Source of the DNA: Hirudinaria manillensis | Taxonomy: Eukaryota > Annelida > Clitellata > Hirudinida > Hirudinidae | Direction: 5' to 3' | Length of the DNA: 64,000 bases | Assembly (NCBI GenBank): GCA_034509925.1 | Contig: CM067527.1 | Span: 13,322,501-13,386,500 of the forward strand | In this document: positions 34,699 through 47,479 of the stretch, in pieces | Layout: each line of letters begins with the position of its first letter | Position numbering within the stretch: the stretch's first letter is position 1 | Translations under genes and position numbers: made by a program | The notes under the pieces: generated by a model | What the model was told of the DNA's origin: nothing | The model's database searches: none | The model's input: the letters and a program-made list of their open reading frames with translations, nothing else

Positions 34699-36236
34699 AT
34701 AAAATGAATTAATGCGAGCCACTTATTTTTGTTTATTCCAAGTTACGAGCAAATATTTGAATAACGGCCATTTTGTTGGAAGTTCTTGATGTACCTATCT
34801 TGGCATGTTGTTATGAGGAAGAATTTAATGTCATTTAATAACATCATGCCAAGTATTGAATACAGACTCTTTATTTGAATTATAGAAACTCTGGAAAAGT
34901 CAAATCCATAAGTATTATGTACTGAATTACGTACAACGAATAATAGCATTATCATAAAATTACTTTAATTAATAAATTAAAATAATAAATTATTAATTAA
35001 TGAATTATTAATTATTTAATAATTATTACTAATTAATGATAATTCTAATAATTATCTTGGAGGGGGAGTGGAATAAATGTAAAATGAAAAAGCAATTAAA
35101 TAGAAGGAAATACCTGAAAACCATGAAGTGGATCAGTTAAAAAAAATATTATCATCATCATCATCATCACCATCATCGAGACTTGCACTAAACAAATTAA
35201 ACGCTGAGAGTACTTGTGCCAGAAATGCATTCCTAACGAGTAGCAAACCCAAGAGAGAGGTTAAAACCTGAAAAAAAGGACATGTTTTGGTGAGAACGTA
35301 TTTTGCAACAACATTTAACAAAATATTTGGACTTCAAAGATGAAGAAGATCCAAAGGACGTTCGAATGTTACCTGTTCTTGTAGCCAAACAAACAAACAA
35401 ACAAACAAACGAAAAAAGACTTTTTAAACATAGATGAGTTTAAATAAACTTTAAAAGCAAAACAAAAGAACAAAAATAAATATAAAACATTTAAAAAAAT
35501 AAAACATTTAAAACGAATTCGCAAAACTTTGCAACGTGTCGAAACTCGTTTGACCGAAACGGCATCGAACGAGAGAACGCTGAATTCCAGAAGAAAGAAA
35601 ACAAACTTGAAAACAAAATAAACTAAAATATGACTTGGAATTTTGAGAGAGATGAGATTCACCACCGACGACCGGTGCGACCTTTGGCCTCAAATGGGGT
35701 CGAGCGGTGCAAAAGGGTCACGAGACACGCGACATAAACGCAAGTCCCGATAAAAGGTCGGCGAGTACTTTCCTGATACCAAAAATTAAAAGATTTGAAA
35801 GATTAAAAAATTTTCCATCAGAAGTTGAACTTATGAACTTTCAACTTTGACTCTTCTTGTGCCAGAGGATCTTTAAAGGTCTGGCGTAATGAATTCTAAT
35901 AACCAATAATAATCGTTACCGATTATTAATAATCAATTATCGTCAGTAATGATCAATACTAAGTTTTGACTCGGTACGACTTCCTTTCAAAGGTCATTGT
36001 CAGTGCAAAGCACACAATCTCACTGAAGTGACTGAAGTAACCAACCTATCGAGCTCGCCATCGTCACAACGTTCAAACACGTTCATCGATCGCCATCATC
36101 ATCATCACCGCAAGCATCGCAATCATCGTCGCGACAGACGCCAAATAACGTCGCAGAAAAAATATTCTTTAAAAACGAAGTCACGGGCTCTCCTTTCCGA
36201 CACCATCCGTCCGTCCGTCAGTCAGTCGTGTCCCAC
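34699..36236. other. No supported gene; AT-rich and simple repeats
   Basis: Contains AAT/ATT runs (34960-35060), an ATC run (35152-35176) and a CAAA run (35388-35410). Two weak minus-strand exon candidates were seen. One has the acceptor CCTTTTTTTCAG ending at about 35274 and encodes VLTSLLGLLLVRNAF. The other begins at about 35776 and runs 37 codons to a stop. Either could be a terminal exon of the gene to the right, but neither resembles an epsinR C-terminus. Confidence 0.4.
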
Positions 36237-38829
36237 CTGAGACCCGAGATGTTCGCCACCTGTAGTGCCAGAGACAATGGCAACGATAATGTCAATTCTG
36301 AACATCACAAAAGCAATAGATGGGTTAGGGTTATGCAAATGAAACGATAAACATGAACATGTAAAACCAATAAATTATGCAAATGAACCAATAAACATGA
36401 ACATGTAAAACCAATAAATTATGCAAATGAACCAATAAACATGAACATGTAAAACCAATAAATTATGCAAATGAAATGATAAACATGAATATTTAACAAC
36501 AACAACATAACCACAACATAACAACTCACCACCAGTCTGGAACGAACCAAACAACTGGTTCTGCACGAAGACGTGGTCCGTGAACAAGTCACACCTTGGC
36601 AACTGTTGCTGACTTTGTGCTGACTTGTGTTGTTGTTGTTGGAAGTGTTGTTGTTGTTGCTGCTGTTGTTGCACAACTTGTTGTTGTTGTTGCATGACGT
36701 AACCGATGGGAACGCCAATCGGAAGAGGGTTTTCGAGGCAGACTTCAAGGTTGGTATTCTGCCAGCTGCTAATAATAGCAACAAACAAACAAACAAACGA
36801 ATTTAAAAGAATTAATAATATTAATTAATAACAATAATATTAATTAATAACAATAATATTAATAATAATTCAATGAATACTCAATAATTATTATCAAGCA
36901 AACCTCTCCCTCAAAAGTTGCTGTTGTTGCAATAAATGCTGTTGTTGTTGTTGCAACATGTGTTGTTGATGTTGTTGTTGGATGTATTGTTGTTGTTGAT
37001 GTTGCTGCTGTGGACTGTAGCTCGTCTGCTTCTGGAAGTGAGAGGCGGGGCTTAAGTTGTCGAGACTGATGTCAACACCTGGATTCTGCCAGGTGTTTGG
37101 GAACTTTTCAGTCTGGAAATGGATTAATATACCAATGAACCAAAATGGTTGTCAGGTCAGATGGACGGACGGGTGGGGAAACCATTTTTCCGATAATCCG
37201 TTGATTGACATCATGAATTCATGCAAGGAGTGGAAGCTCCTCTAACACAACAACAACAACAAGAACAACAACAACAACTGTAGGCAGTCGTGGTCTTGTT
37301 GAAAGAAGGAAGCTCCTCTAACACAACAACAACAACAACAACAACAATAACAACAACAACAACACTCAGTCACCTTGCTTGTCCTGTAGGCAGTCGTGGT
37401 CTTGTTGAATGAAGTCATCCCAGGGGGTTGCATCTGACGACAACAAACATGCAATGACGACGGGGGGTTCCATGTAATCCCTATTTGCTTTGTTGACCCA
37501 GGGTCAACTGGGTGCAATCACTATCATCATCATCATCACCATCGTCATCATCACCATCATCATCAGTCTAACATAAGATTTTTGACTGTAATGATAATTA
37601 CTTTTACTATTATTATTATTATATCATCCAATTAAAGAAGCACTTGAAAGCCAGACTTGGAAATAAATTATGATAATGATAACCTGGTTACAGGAATTGC
37701 CAGCATTGTTGGTCATCTGGAATAAAGGACAATGACATCAATGATGATGATGATGATGATACTATATAGAAATGAATCATGACAGAAAATGGTGGTTGGT
37801 GATGGTGATGATGTTTTGTACCCATTTGACCCCCGCTTACCCCTATGGTGGCATAGTGGGGCACCACGAAGGACTGACCGATGGTCTGCGTGCAGACGAC
37901 ATTCAGAGGAATCAATTGGTTGGCAACTGATGACAACAACAACAACAACTTAATAATAATAATAATATAATAACATTCATATTAAATTGCAAAATTAAAT
38001 TGAACAACAATTAATTATCTCATCATCATCATCATCATCTTCTTGCTTTTGTGTATGACTAGTAGCCATATGCAATCCCTTTTATATTTAGCATATACCA
38101 TCATCATCATCATCATCATCATCATCACCACTCACCTGGCAGAGGTGAGATGAACCCGACAGGTGAGTAGATCGTCGAGTGGGTGGGCACCGAGAGTTCC
38201 CTGAGCAGTTCCACGTTGCTCTGCTTTTTCAGATCCGACGAGTTGTTGTTGTTTTCGGTGTTGTTGTCATTGAAGTCGCTGGAACAACAACAACAATAAT
38301 AACAACAACAACAATAATAATAACAACAATAACAATTACAATGATTCTTGTAGTCACAAGAAGGCCCTTTTGTACCGTGACATCTATAAGCCGTGACGAC
38401 GGTGATGATAATGATAACAGTGGTGATGACGATGATGATGATGATCATCACCCACCTGATCTGCTTCGTCTGCTCTTCAGAAAGAGATGCTAGTGCAGCC
38501 TGTTCCTTTGGTGCTGCCAGTAGGATGATGATGATGATTATTATTATTATTATTATTTCAACGAGGATGAAAGTGATTATATATGATGCTAATGATGAAA
38601 GCAAGACCAACTGAAATCGAAAGTACATTCATTTTGTGTAGCAAACTTATGCTTTGTTAACAGATGACATTTTTGACACTGGTCGTCATCGACATCATCA
38701 TCATCACCGCCACCATCATCATCATCATCATCATCACCATCACAACCACCATGATGCTCACCATCAGTGCAGATGTTCTTGAAATCTGCAAAGTCCCCGT
38801 TTGCATTTTGTTGTCCTGTTGTTGTTGTT

Positions 38830-38860
<31 letters not shown>

Positions 38861-40920
38861 TTGTGTTGAAGACTGAAAAGTCAGCAAAGTCCAAGTTTTC
38901 GTTGGATTCGTCCTGTCAGACGATGATGACGTTGGAAGAACTTCAATATGCATTCTCTCTAATGGCATCCATTAGAGATGCTAACGGATGACTCATAAAC
39001 GACGCATAAATTATGATTAATAGCCAGCATTAATTAGCGATTAAAAGCAAACTTATCGCCTCGAAACCTGGTTGCGGTCGCCACGGCAACGGCCGGAGTC
39101 CCTCTTCGACTTGTCTTCGTCCGACGTGCCGCACTCCTCCTGGTTCCTTGACGGCGTTAATGATGATGATGATGATGACGATGATGATATTTGTAGTGAC
39201 GATGACGACGATGATGATGACGACCATCTTTTGTTCGACTAACTCGGGTTCGTTGGGGACAATGTCACAGATGCTCTTCTTGGTCTTGTTGCCTGTCGAC
39301 TGGAAACCATCCTTTCTCATCTCCACCCAGTCGTCTGCTTTTGTGAGGGCATCATCATCATCACCATCACCACCATCATCCTCATCACCATCAACACCAT
39401 CTTCATCATCATCATCACCATCATCATCACCACCACCATCTTCACCATCATCATCATCACCATGCATGACAACTCACCAACAGAAGCAACGGCATCTCCT
39501 GCCAGTCCGATGTACTTGTCCTTGGCCTTCCTCGCCTTCTTTCTTTCCTCCCTCAGTCGTTCCGAGTCCTGCAGCAGCTCCACGAGCTCCTTTGCCTTCT
39601 GAGCAACTGCACGATGATGATTATGATGATGATGACAATGATGGTGATGATAATGATGACAATTATTATCATTCCAAAGGCCTCTCATTATGGCCTCTAA
39701 AAACTTTGGCTAGTGTCTGTTATTCGTATTCATCGTGTTGTAATTTTTAGAATCATCATCATCATCATCGCCATCATCATCATCATCATCACCCAACAAT
39801 TCAACTAACCATTGATCCCTTGATCCCTGCCACAGTCATCCAGGCAAGAATACGTCGACAGCCTCCTGATGTCGAAGACGTGTTCCCTCGTCGAAGTCAC
39901 GACTCTCTCCGAGCCGTTCCTTATCAGATACGTCAACAAGAGCAGGGACTGCGAGGACAAATGATGATGATGATGATGAGTACCGATAGCAGTGACAAAT
40001 GATGATTATGTTGATGATGATGAGTACTGATTGCGTACCGATTGAATTTGTTGTGAATTTATCTTCGAGCAATATGTATCACTGTCTATGTACAAAAATA
40101 ATTTAATCATCATCAACATTATTATTATTATAATTATTATTATTATTAGCCCACATGTTTGTTTTTTTAGCTGTCAACACTCCCAACGGGAAGTTGGTGC
40201 GCAGTTGGTGATAAAAATGTGATAATGTGACACAATTTACAATCAGTGCAACACAACTGAAAATGTTTGTTTCTTACTACTCCAATGATGATATGAAAAA
40301 CAATGAAAGAAAGACCATGTCAGGCAAATTAATCAGTTTAATCAAATTAACAATTTAATCTGAAACTATTTTACTAAACCATTATTCAGCCTTTTATTGA
40401 GGTCATGATCAACATTAATTTGTTAATATTGTTATCACTACTAATATTGGTCAGCACCGAAAGACCAAACGACAAAAGCAACGATACAAACACACCACAT
40501 GACACACTTTGCCCTAACCCTAACTATAGCCCAACCCTAACCCTAACCCTAGCCCAACCCTAACCCTAGCCCAACCCTAACCCTAACCCTAGCCCAACCC
40601 TAACCCTAGCCCAACCCTAACCCTAGCCCAACCCTAACCCTAACCCTAGCCCAACCCTAACCCTAGCCCAACCCTAACCCTAGCCCAACCCTAACCCTAA
40701 CCCTAGCCCAACCCTAACCCTACACCAACTTTGTAGATTCTCCTCCAGTTTTTCTGATTCTCCTGAAACATTCTCTTCCAAAGCATACCCATCACCTCGG
40801 GGTAGTATTCGTAAGTGAAGGTGTATTGGGCTATTTCGTACATCAGGGTACCGTGGGGTCCCCAGGCATCGTCACTGGTCGCCTCTCGAACTTTGGCCTC
40901 CACTTCGGAGTAGTTCATTA
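36237..40920 (-). CDS. CLINT1: EpsinR / clathrin interactor 1, partial (ENTH domain)
   Basis: A monomeric clathrin adaptor that binds phosphoinositide through ENTH and recruits AP-1 and clathrin at Golgi and endosomes. Exons in order: 40920-40730, 39948-39810, 39606-39478, 39337-39244, 39146-39068, 38912-38762, 38513-38456, 38278-38136, 37926-37841, 37716-37684, 37433-37374, 37112-36904, 36765-36530, and possibly 36259-36237. The first 13 join in phase (1608 bases). Key segments are VMNYSEVEAKVREATSDDAW, NWRRIYKSLLLLTYLIRNGS, ELVELLQDSERLREERKKAR, two DFADF adaptor-type motifs, and TWQNPGVDISLDNLSP, which matches the conserved CLINT1 tail block. Poly-Gln stretches follow. The exon encoding the first ENTH helix and the start codon was not found between 40921 and 42217, and the true C-terminus is unclear. 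Confidence 0.92.
36332..36497. repeat. 44-base tandem repeat, about 3.5 copies
   Basis: Units starting GCAAATGAA(C/A) and containing AATAAACATGAACATGTAAA recur at 36334, 36379, 36423 and 36467 (spacing 45, 44, 44). They lie in the intron downstream of the poly-Gln exon of CLINT1. Open frames across them are not coding. Confidence 0.85.
37228..37409. repeat. Partial tandem duplication overlapping a CLINT1 exon
   Basis: GGAAGCTCCTCTAACACAAC occurs at about 37230 and 37308, and TGTAGGCAGTCGTGGTCTTG at about 37278 and 37385. The second pair is exon sequence: the coding-strand TTCAACAAGACCACGACTGC of the 37433-37374 exon. The left copy keeps part of the exon but not its acceptor or donor, so it is a dead exon fragment within the intron among AAC repeats. 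Confidence 0.8.
40512..40721. repeat. CCCTAA/CCCTAGCCCAA higher-order telomere-like array
   Basis: Blocks of one or two CCCTAA hexamers end in CCCTAGCCCAA. They form 17-base and 23-base units that alternate in a regular 23-17-17 pattern. The array abuts the donor of the ENTH exon (40730) within a few bases, so it begins right at the start of the CLINT1 intron. Confidence 0.9.
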
Positions 40921-42217
40921 CTACGTTGGTCCTTTATTTGGGAAGGAATTTATTTATTTGTTTGTTTATTTATTTATTTATTGGGAAAATCAATAGGAAA
41001 ACAAAGTCAGCAAAAAAATTGAAACAAGGAAATTTCTGTTGACAACAAAATTTTTTATTTTGTATTAGTTGATGCAAAGGTGTGTGGTAAACAGAAAGTA
41101 CAAATTATGCAGTGATAACTTATAAATGATAAATAAATGCAATCTATAAAAGTTTCTAATAATGAAGTTGTAAGGCAATTTACCAACTAGAATTATTTTG
41201 TCAACAAGGTTAAAATGTATTGAAATTAGTTTAGATTTAACAATAGATTTCAGTAAGTTCATTGGAGTGTAATGTAGTAATTCTATCCTTTATGATGGCA
41301 ATGATTTGTTTGTTTTCAATCAATGATGATGATGATTGTTTTTTTTTAATTTCCAGCACGAAATCAAGTTCAAATCTATGCTTATTTAAGGATTTTGTTG
41401 AAAGTGGAACTATAAGGCGATATAAAATTTCGCTTTAAGGTTTTATGCACGTTAGAAATTGCTTTTGGCTAGTAAGCTTTTCATACAATCCACCACGAAA
41501 TCATTTCTAAAAAAAACACCATGAAAACTGAATAATGGCGAATTGATTTGAAATCACTTCAAAAGCCAGATATGATCTCACATTTTGTCAGCCAATTCTT
41601 TTATCATGATTCCAAACATGGTTTAATAATCTTTTAATTATTGCCGTGACTCAAATTTAATAAAAAAAATCGTAAAGAAATCTATTCGCATCTCCACCAG
41701 GCTTGCGCCTAAAAACACAAACGTTGAAGATCGCCAAACGAAGATCAAAGCAATCCTCGATAATGTAGCATCAATGTAAGCACAATAAATTTCCAAATGC
41801 TTTGTCATCAAAGGTAGTCTGATCAACTTGTTTTTTAAAATAAAACATTAACAAATTATCACTAAACTAATCATATAGCTCTACAATGGAAATGATTACA
41901 GGAACTTATGGAAAAAACCATATCGGATTTAGTTGCCGACAATAAAATAAAATCACCTTTGTCTAATTACATTTTTTGAAATATTTTAATAACAACATTT
42001 TGGTTTATAAGAAATAAAGACAAAAATTGATAAGTGTTCTAAAGTGGTAATTAATGGTTTGACAATGGGATACATAATTATATTAAGTTATTTAACCAAA
42101 AGACTATACTTGGTTTTTATTGAAATAAATATCATAAATTTATAAAGGTAAACACCGTGGCCTATTCTATCAAAACATCAGTTGATTCGTAGTGTAGCGG
42201 CTACTACTGCTGTAGCG

Positions 42218-43325
42218 ATGATCAAAGCTATTTTGGTTTTTAACAATCATGGTAAACCGAGACTCACCAAATTCTACCATTACTACGTGAGTTGGATTCT
42301 TCTATAATCACACATGTCTTTTTGAATGCGATGGGCGTATGAGCCATGTGAATCAATTATTTCAAATGAGTTGTGTCACCTAACTGAGTTTTAGTGCATG
42401 TAAAAGGAAAACTAATATTTTTTACTTTGATTGGATGTTTTGTTTTTGAAATCTCAAAAAGTTTAATCTTTCTTAAGTTCATTGCTCTAATAATTGGTTC
42501 TCCTTGTATATTCAGCATAATGTTAAATAGAAACAGCAACGACAACACCAACTTTTAATAATAATAATAATAATAATCGTTAACCAGTCGCCGACCAATT
42601 CTTCAATTTTTATTTACAAATCTACAGTCTGAAGACATGCAACAGCAGATTATCAGGGAAACGTTCCATCTTGTTTCCAAGAGGGACGACAATGTCTGCA
42701 ACTTTCTCGAAGGCGGAACGTATGCTCATAACATTCATGAGAGCATTTTATTTTGCAATGTTGCATCCCGATAGGATAGTGCTAGTTAAGCATAAACATA
42801 ATATTCACAATACGTGTATTTATCATCGTGATTTAAGTAAATATAAGTTATAATATCTTTGACCCACGATTATTGTATTCCATGCTTACTTAAAATGCAC
42901 TAATTATTATTTATATATTAATTGATAATAATATTTATTTCAATATTATTTGTAATTTACATTAAAGATTATTTATAATTGATTCTAAAAGAAAGTTATA
43001 ACAAAAGTCTCTTATCAATTATGATATTATAATGTGAATGGATCTAATTGGTTGGTTATTTTTTTTTTAAGTCTGATCGGTGGCTCTGATTACAAGCTGA
43101 TATACAGACATTATGCCACACTGTACTTTGTATTCTGTGTCGATTCTTCTGAAAGTGAACTAGGAATTCTGGATTTGATCCAAGTTGGTTTGAAGTTGAA
43201 ACATAATTATTAGTTCTTAATTAATTATTATTATTATTAAATATTATTTATTATTATTATTAAATATTATTTATTATTATTATTAAATATTATTATTATT
43301 AACATTTTTATTATTAAATATTATA

Positions 43326-43374
<49 letters not shown>

Positions 43375-44294
43375 GCAGTATACATTTAAAATAGAACCAA
43401 GTGGTTTGTGGTCTTAATTCAGTGTTCCCTATTTATAGGGCTTTCTCCTGAACTTATCTATATTTTGGTTCTGATCCAACGCGTTATCGTAGCGTTCTCA
43501 GCATAATTTATTAAGTATATGTTAATATTTGTGACATTGATAAATAATTAATTTGTTACATTTATTGCATAAATACGCAGGTATTTGTGGAGACCTTAGA
43601 CAAATGCTTCGAGAACGTATGCGAGCTTGACCTCATCTTCCACGTGGACAAAGTAGGTCATTCCATGAATATTAATTACTACGTGCATTAATTATGCTTG
43701 CATTATCATCGGTTTCTGCACTTCAGAAGTTAAAATAAGCTCGTCATGAGTCTTAAACGTTGTGACATTAGCATAAAGTATGATAATCGAACCAGGTCCA
43801 CTGGATTCTGGCCGAACTCTGCATCGGGGGAATGGTACTCGAGACCAACATGACGGAAATCCTCACCCGAATCGAGGAGCAAAACAAACAGGAAAAGAAC
43901 GAGGTGAGAGTTTTTTGCGTTCGGGAAATGCACAAAGCGCCTCCGACGCTATGCATATGGCGCTATATAAATTAACTATTATTATTATTATTATCGCATA
44001 ATGTCATCGTCACAACGATGCATCGTCACTTTTATGCAATGGTTAACATTTGCACCGAATGTTTTTTGATTGATTACTAGTTAGGCCACGAGCATTTTTG
44101 ATCGAATACTAGTTAGGCCACGAGCACTTTTGATAGAACACTAGTTAGGCCACGAGTATGCTTCCGTTCTTTAGGCTGGTCTGGCAGCAGCACCTGCGAG
44201 GGCAGTTTCTGCGGTCAAAGAGATGAACATTCCGCAGAGAATCAAGGACATCAAACTTCCCGAACTTCCTTCTATCGGAAACCTGAAGTTTTGA
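42218..44294 (+). CDS. AP3S1: AP-3 adaptor complex sigma subunit
   Basis: Small subunit of the AP-3 heterotetramer that sorts cargo from endosomes or Golgi to lysosomes and related organelles. Six exons, 42218-42286, 42628-42719, 43072-43183, 43581-43652, 43796-43903 and 44175-44294, with GT-AG junctions, give 190 residues; vertebrate AP3S is about 193. Hallmarks are the start MIKAILVFNNHGKPRLTKFY, then SEDMQQQIIRETFHLVSKRD, LIGGSDYKLIYRHYATLYFV, VFVETLDKCFENVCELDLIF, GGMVLETNMTEIL and the tail AAPARAVSAVKEMN, all conserved in the family. The extreme C-terminus ends LPELPSIGNLKF and is shorter than in vertebrates. An AATAAA lies about 100 bases past the stop. It is divergently arranged with CLINT1. 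AP3S1 and AP3S2 are vertebrate duplicates, so the symbol means the single invertebrate orthologue. Confidence 0.96.
43918..43996 (+). mobile_element. Possible SINE-like tail in AP3S intron
   Basis: GCGCTATATAAATTAACTATT followed by ATT triplets in AP3S intron 5, preceded by AAAGCGCCTCCGACGCTATG. It shares the GCGCTATATAAATT motif with 14274-14290. Two independent copies of the tail plus a triplet terminus suggest a short retroposon, but no head or target duplication was established. Confidence 0.35.
44076..44157. repeat. 32-base tandem repeat, 2.6 copies
   Basis: ACTAGTTAGGCCACGAGCA units start at 44076, 44108 and 44140, just upstream of the acceptor of the last AP3S exon. Small differences exist between copies. 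Confidence 0.85.
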
Positions 44295-44889
44295 TTTTTC
44301 GGAAGCTTGGATTCAAATTAATCGAACGTTGTTGCCCAATTTATCCGAAAAAATTGTTATATGTCTTTGAATCGATTACCGTAATGAACTGTAAATAAAA
44401 TGCAAATCTTGAATATTTTCGGTGTTTTGTGTCTTTTATATCTGTGGAATGCAATCAAAGCATTTCTTTCCAAAAGTGGGCAGAGACAATCCATGTGTGG
44501 TGTTTATTGTCTCTAATATCTTATCGATTGATCTTATCACAAGTATTGTCTTATACTTTGATAAACAACGTTTAATTTAATGAAAATATAATCAAATAAA
44601 AATTAAATTTGATTTTAATATTGGAAGTTTTAGCTCGAAAATACACATACCACAGCAATAACTAGCATAATTTTTTATTTGTACCAACAAAATTATGGCT
44701 AAACATAATAATACCATGAAACATAATAATACCATGAAACATAATAATACCATGAAACATAATAATACCATAAAATATAATAATACCATAAAGCATAATA
44801 ATAACATGAATGTCTTAATCTTCACAAAAAAAATATACCCATCAAAACAATATTATTACACAAGCAAATTATTGCTATCAGATCCACTT
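44295..44889. other. AP3S 3' flank and an 18-base tandem repeat
   Basis: Holds the AP3S polyadenylation region and, at 44701-44808, six copies of an 18-base AAACATAATAATACCATG unit, the last two diverged. These lie just beyond the 3' end of the first inhibitor gene. No other gene seen. Confidence 0.7.
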
Positions 44890-45016
44890 TTATCCATTGT
44901 GTGGAATGTGGGACACTCGCAGATCTTCATCGTAGAAAATTCTGACCCTGTCCATTCTTAGGTCATCAGTTACTGGAGTATCTTCTGGCAGGCAAATGAC
45001 CTGAACAATTTTATTC

Positions 45017-45051
<35 letters not shown>

Positions 45052-46205
45052 GTTTAAATATTTTTAGTCATATTTTATTGGTGCAAATCCAGAAACTATG
45101 TTTGCTTAGAAGAAGAAGGATTTCAAATCCCATGACTTATGTTTAGAAGTTACAATAATAATTATAATAATATTATTATTACTTTTAATAAAATTTAATT
45201 TTTATGGTTCCACACGCATAGCAACAGAAATTTAGTGCTAACGTTGAAGCGTGGATGATGCTCTCTGATGTATTCCCTGGCTTCTTCTACATCCTGGTGT
45301 AGTTAATTATTATAAGGAGTTTATTTTTTTATGAACATTATTTTAAAATTAATTAATATAAAATTATAATAAAATTATTTTTTATAGCTTTTAATATTTA
45401 ATAATATTTAACAACATGAAAAACATTGGCAAAATCATTGAAAATCGTCGTCACCACCATCACCATCAATAGTAGTTTATTTAGGAAAATCGTAAAAGTT
45501 AATGAAATATTTCTCAATAATACTGATAATTAATAAAACAATTTTTTATATTAGAGTAAATAATAATTATTATTATAATAATAATTATTTTAATAATAAT
45601 AATTATTTTAATAATAATAATTATTTTAATAATAATAATTATAATAATAATTATTATTTTAATAATAATAATAATTATAATAATAATTATTTTAATAATA
45701 ATAATTATTAATAATAATATTTATTATTAAAATTATTATTAAATAAAAATAAATTATTATTAAAATAATTATTATTATAATAACAATAATAATAGTAATT
45801 ATAAAAATATTTTTCAAAGAATTTGTGAGCATTTTTACTAGATTTAGGAACAAAAAGTTAGCAAAGAATATAAATAAAATAATTCCAAAATAAAATTTGA
45901 AAGAAACCATAGTTAAATATTTCTAAAATTGGCATATTTCTTTGGCAACACTTTACTCACCTTTCCCACCAAATCTGGCCATGTTTGAAATTCACGTTCA
46001 CCAAAGTCGAACCTGATTTTTAAAACTATTTTCATGTAGATTTTTAATAATTCAATAATTTTTAATCATGTAATTGACAGATTATTAATTAATAAATTAT
46101 AACAAATTGTTAATTAATTATTAATTAATTATTTCTATTTCAATGGACTCACTGCTCCGACAAGACGGACAAACAAAGCAAAGATAAGACAATGGCCGAC
46201 TTCAT
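44890..46205 (-). CDS. Eglin-like serine protease inhibitor 1, P1 Asp
   Basis: A secreted potato-inhibitor-I family member (MEROPS I13; eglin c type) that should block chymotrypsin/subtilisin-fold serine proteases by a rigid, disulphide-free loop. Exons 46205-46153, 46012-45961, 45293-45243 and 45000-44890 give 88 residues. Signal peptide MKSAIVLSLLCLSVLSEQ; core FQTWPDLVGK with the family tryptophan (most paralogues here have Phe); helix DVEEAREYIREHHPRFN; loop exon LPEDTPVTDDLRMDRVRIFY. Alignment to eglin c puts Asp at P1 and Asp at P1'. Both loop-supporting arginines (Arg51 and Arg53 in eglin) are present. The tail lacks one residue compared with other copies. An acidic P1 is unusual, so either a Glu/Asp-preferring target or loss of inhibition is possible. 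Confidence 0.9.
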
Positions 46206-47479
46206 TGCGGACGCAATCTTTAGAATGAAATAAACAAAATCAACGAATTTAATCTAATTTTCAATGAAATTCTCAAAAATTATATTACGTCCGATAAATT
46301 ATATTACGATATTCGAGTTTGCCAGAAGTAACTCAAAAGAATCCTTAAAAGAATTGCTTGTGGCATCCAATTACTAGAGTAATCTTGATATTATCAAATC
46401 TTTATTCATTAATATTACCCTATATTCTCCGTCAAAGTCTATCGGTATTACAAATTATTCCTTGAACAAGCAGAATTTATAAGCACAATATAAACGCTGC
46501 CTATTTCAGAAACAGTCTGAAACAGTCCTAACAGTCAAACAGTCCTAATCTTAAATGGTCTCAGAAAATAAGTTCAATTCGACGAAATTCAGAGAGATTA
46601 AGAGCAAAAATAATAAATAAATACAAGATAACGAACGTTCAAAGTCCAGACACTGCACAAATCGTGAGACACACTTGAAAACATAATCGGATCTTTGAAC
46701 TTTTGCTACGAAATGCTGCGAAATTGAGGCAAAAAATCTACTAAATTACTTAATTAATAATAAATTACATAATTTTGATTTAAAATAATACTTTTAATTA
46801 TGTTTGTTCATGGGTTGAAAATTGGTTCTTTGAACGCTTTGGTTTTTAGCTTATGAGAGACAAACGAATCATTTATTATAAATTATTTATTAAGATTCAT
46901 TTAACTTAGAATTTCTAATAAATAGGATTTAAACCACAAAAGATATTTTAAAACTGTTTGTAAAATTCTTATCCTAATAGGATGTGAACAGTAAAATAAT
47001 TTACATTTAATTTTAATTAAGTTATATTATTGGACATTAATATTAATTTATTTAGGCAAGTATAAATTTATAATTAGCAAATAATTGTTGTTATAATTTT
47101 CTTTAATATTGCACAGCACCTCAACCCAAATTTATGAAAGACAAAAAAGAAACAGCACTAAATTCTGGTTAACAAGAATTTTAAAATAGTTTCAAAATTT
47201 CAAATAAATTTGACATATTTTCAAAAAAAAAAAATAAATTTCGAATAATCGTAAAACGTAAGAAAGTAAAAGACATTCAAAAGGAAAACAAATAAAATAC
47301 AATCATTCACAATTATTTACCATTTGAAATATCAGGTATAAAGTGTTAAAGCAACTATCTCTTCTTATATTTATTCCAGTTCAGAATTATTTCAGTAAAA
47401 AAATATTCATTAATCATTTTAGTTCATAAATATTTCAATTCAAAAAGATATTCATTATATTTTTCCGGTCAAACACTTT
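46206..47479. other. Intergenic, no gene
   Basis: AT-rich DNA between the first and second inhibitor genes. It contains the promoter side of inhibitor 1 and the 3' flank of inhibitor 2. No repeats of note and no exon-like segments recognised. Confidence 0.55.

Noticed and set aside
35133-35321. Possible exon after CCTTTTTTTCAG encoding VLTSLLGLLLVRNAF
   Set aside because: A good-looking acceptor, but the peptide runs into a GAT repeat and fits neither CLINT1 nor any other gene nearby.
35657-35776. Candidate terminal exon for CLINT1
   Set aside because: The phase fits but the peptide is Cys/Val-rich and unlike the expected DAFANF-type tail.
36375-36796. Open frames running past the poly-Gln exon into the 44-base repeats
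   Set aside because: The exon ends at a GTGAGT donor at 36529; the hydrophobic extension is repeat translation.
44592-44961. Frames built on MVLLCF or MKHNNT repeats
   Set aside because: Translations of the 18-base tandem repeat at 44701-44808.
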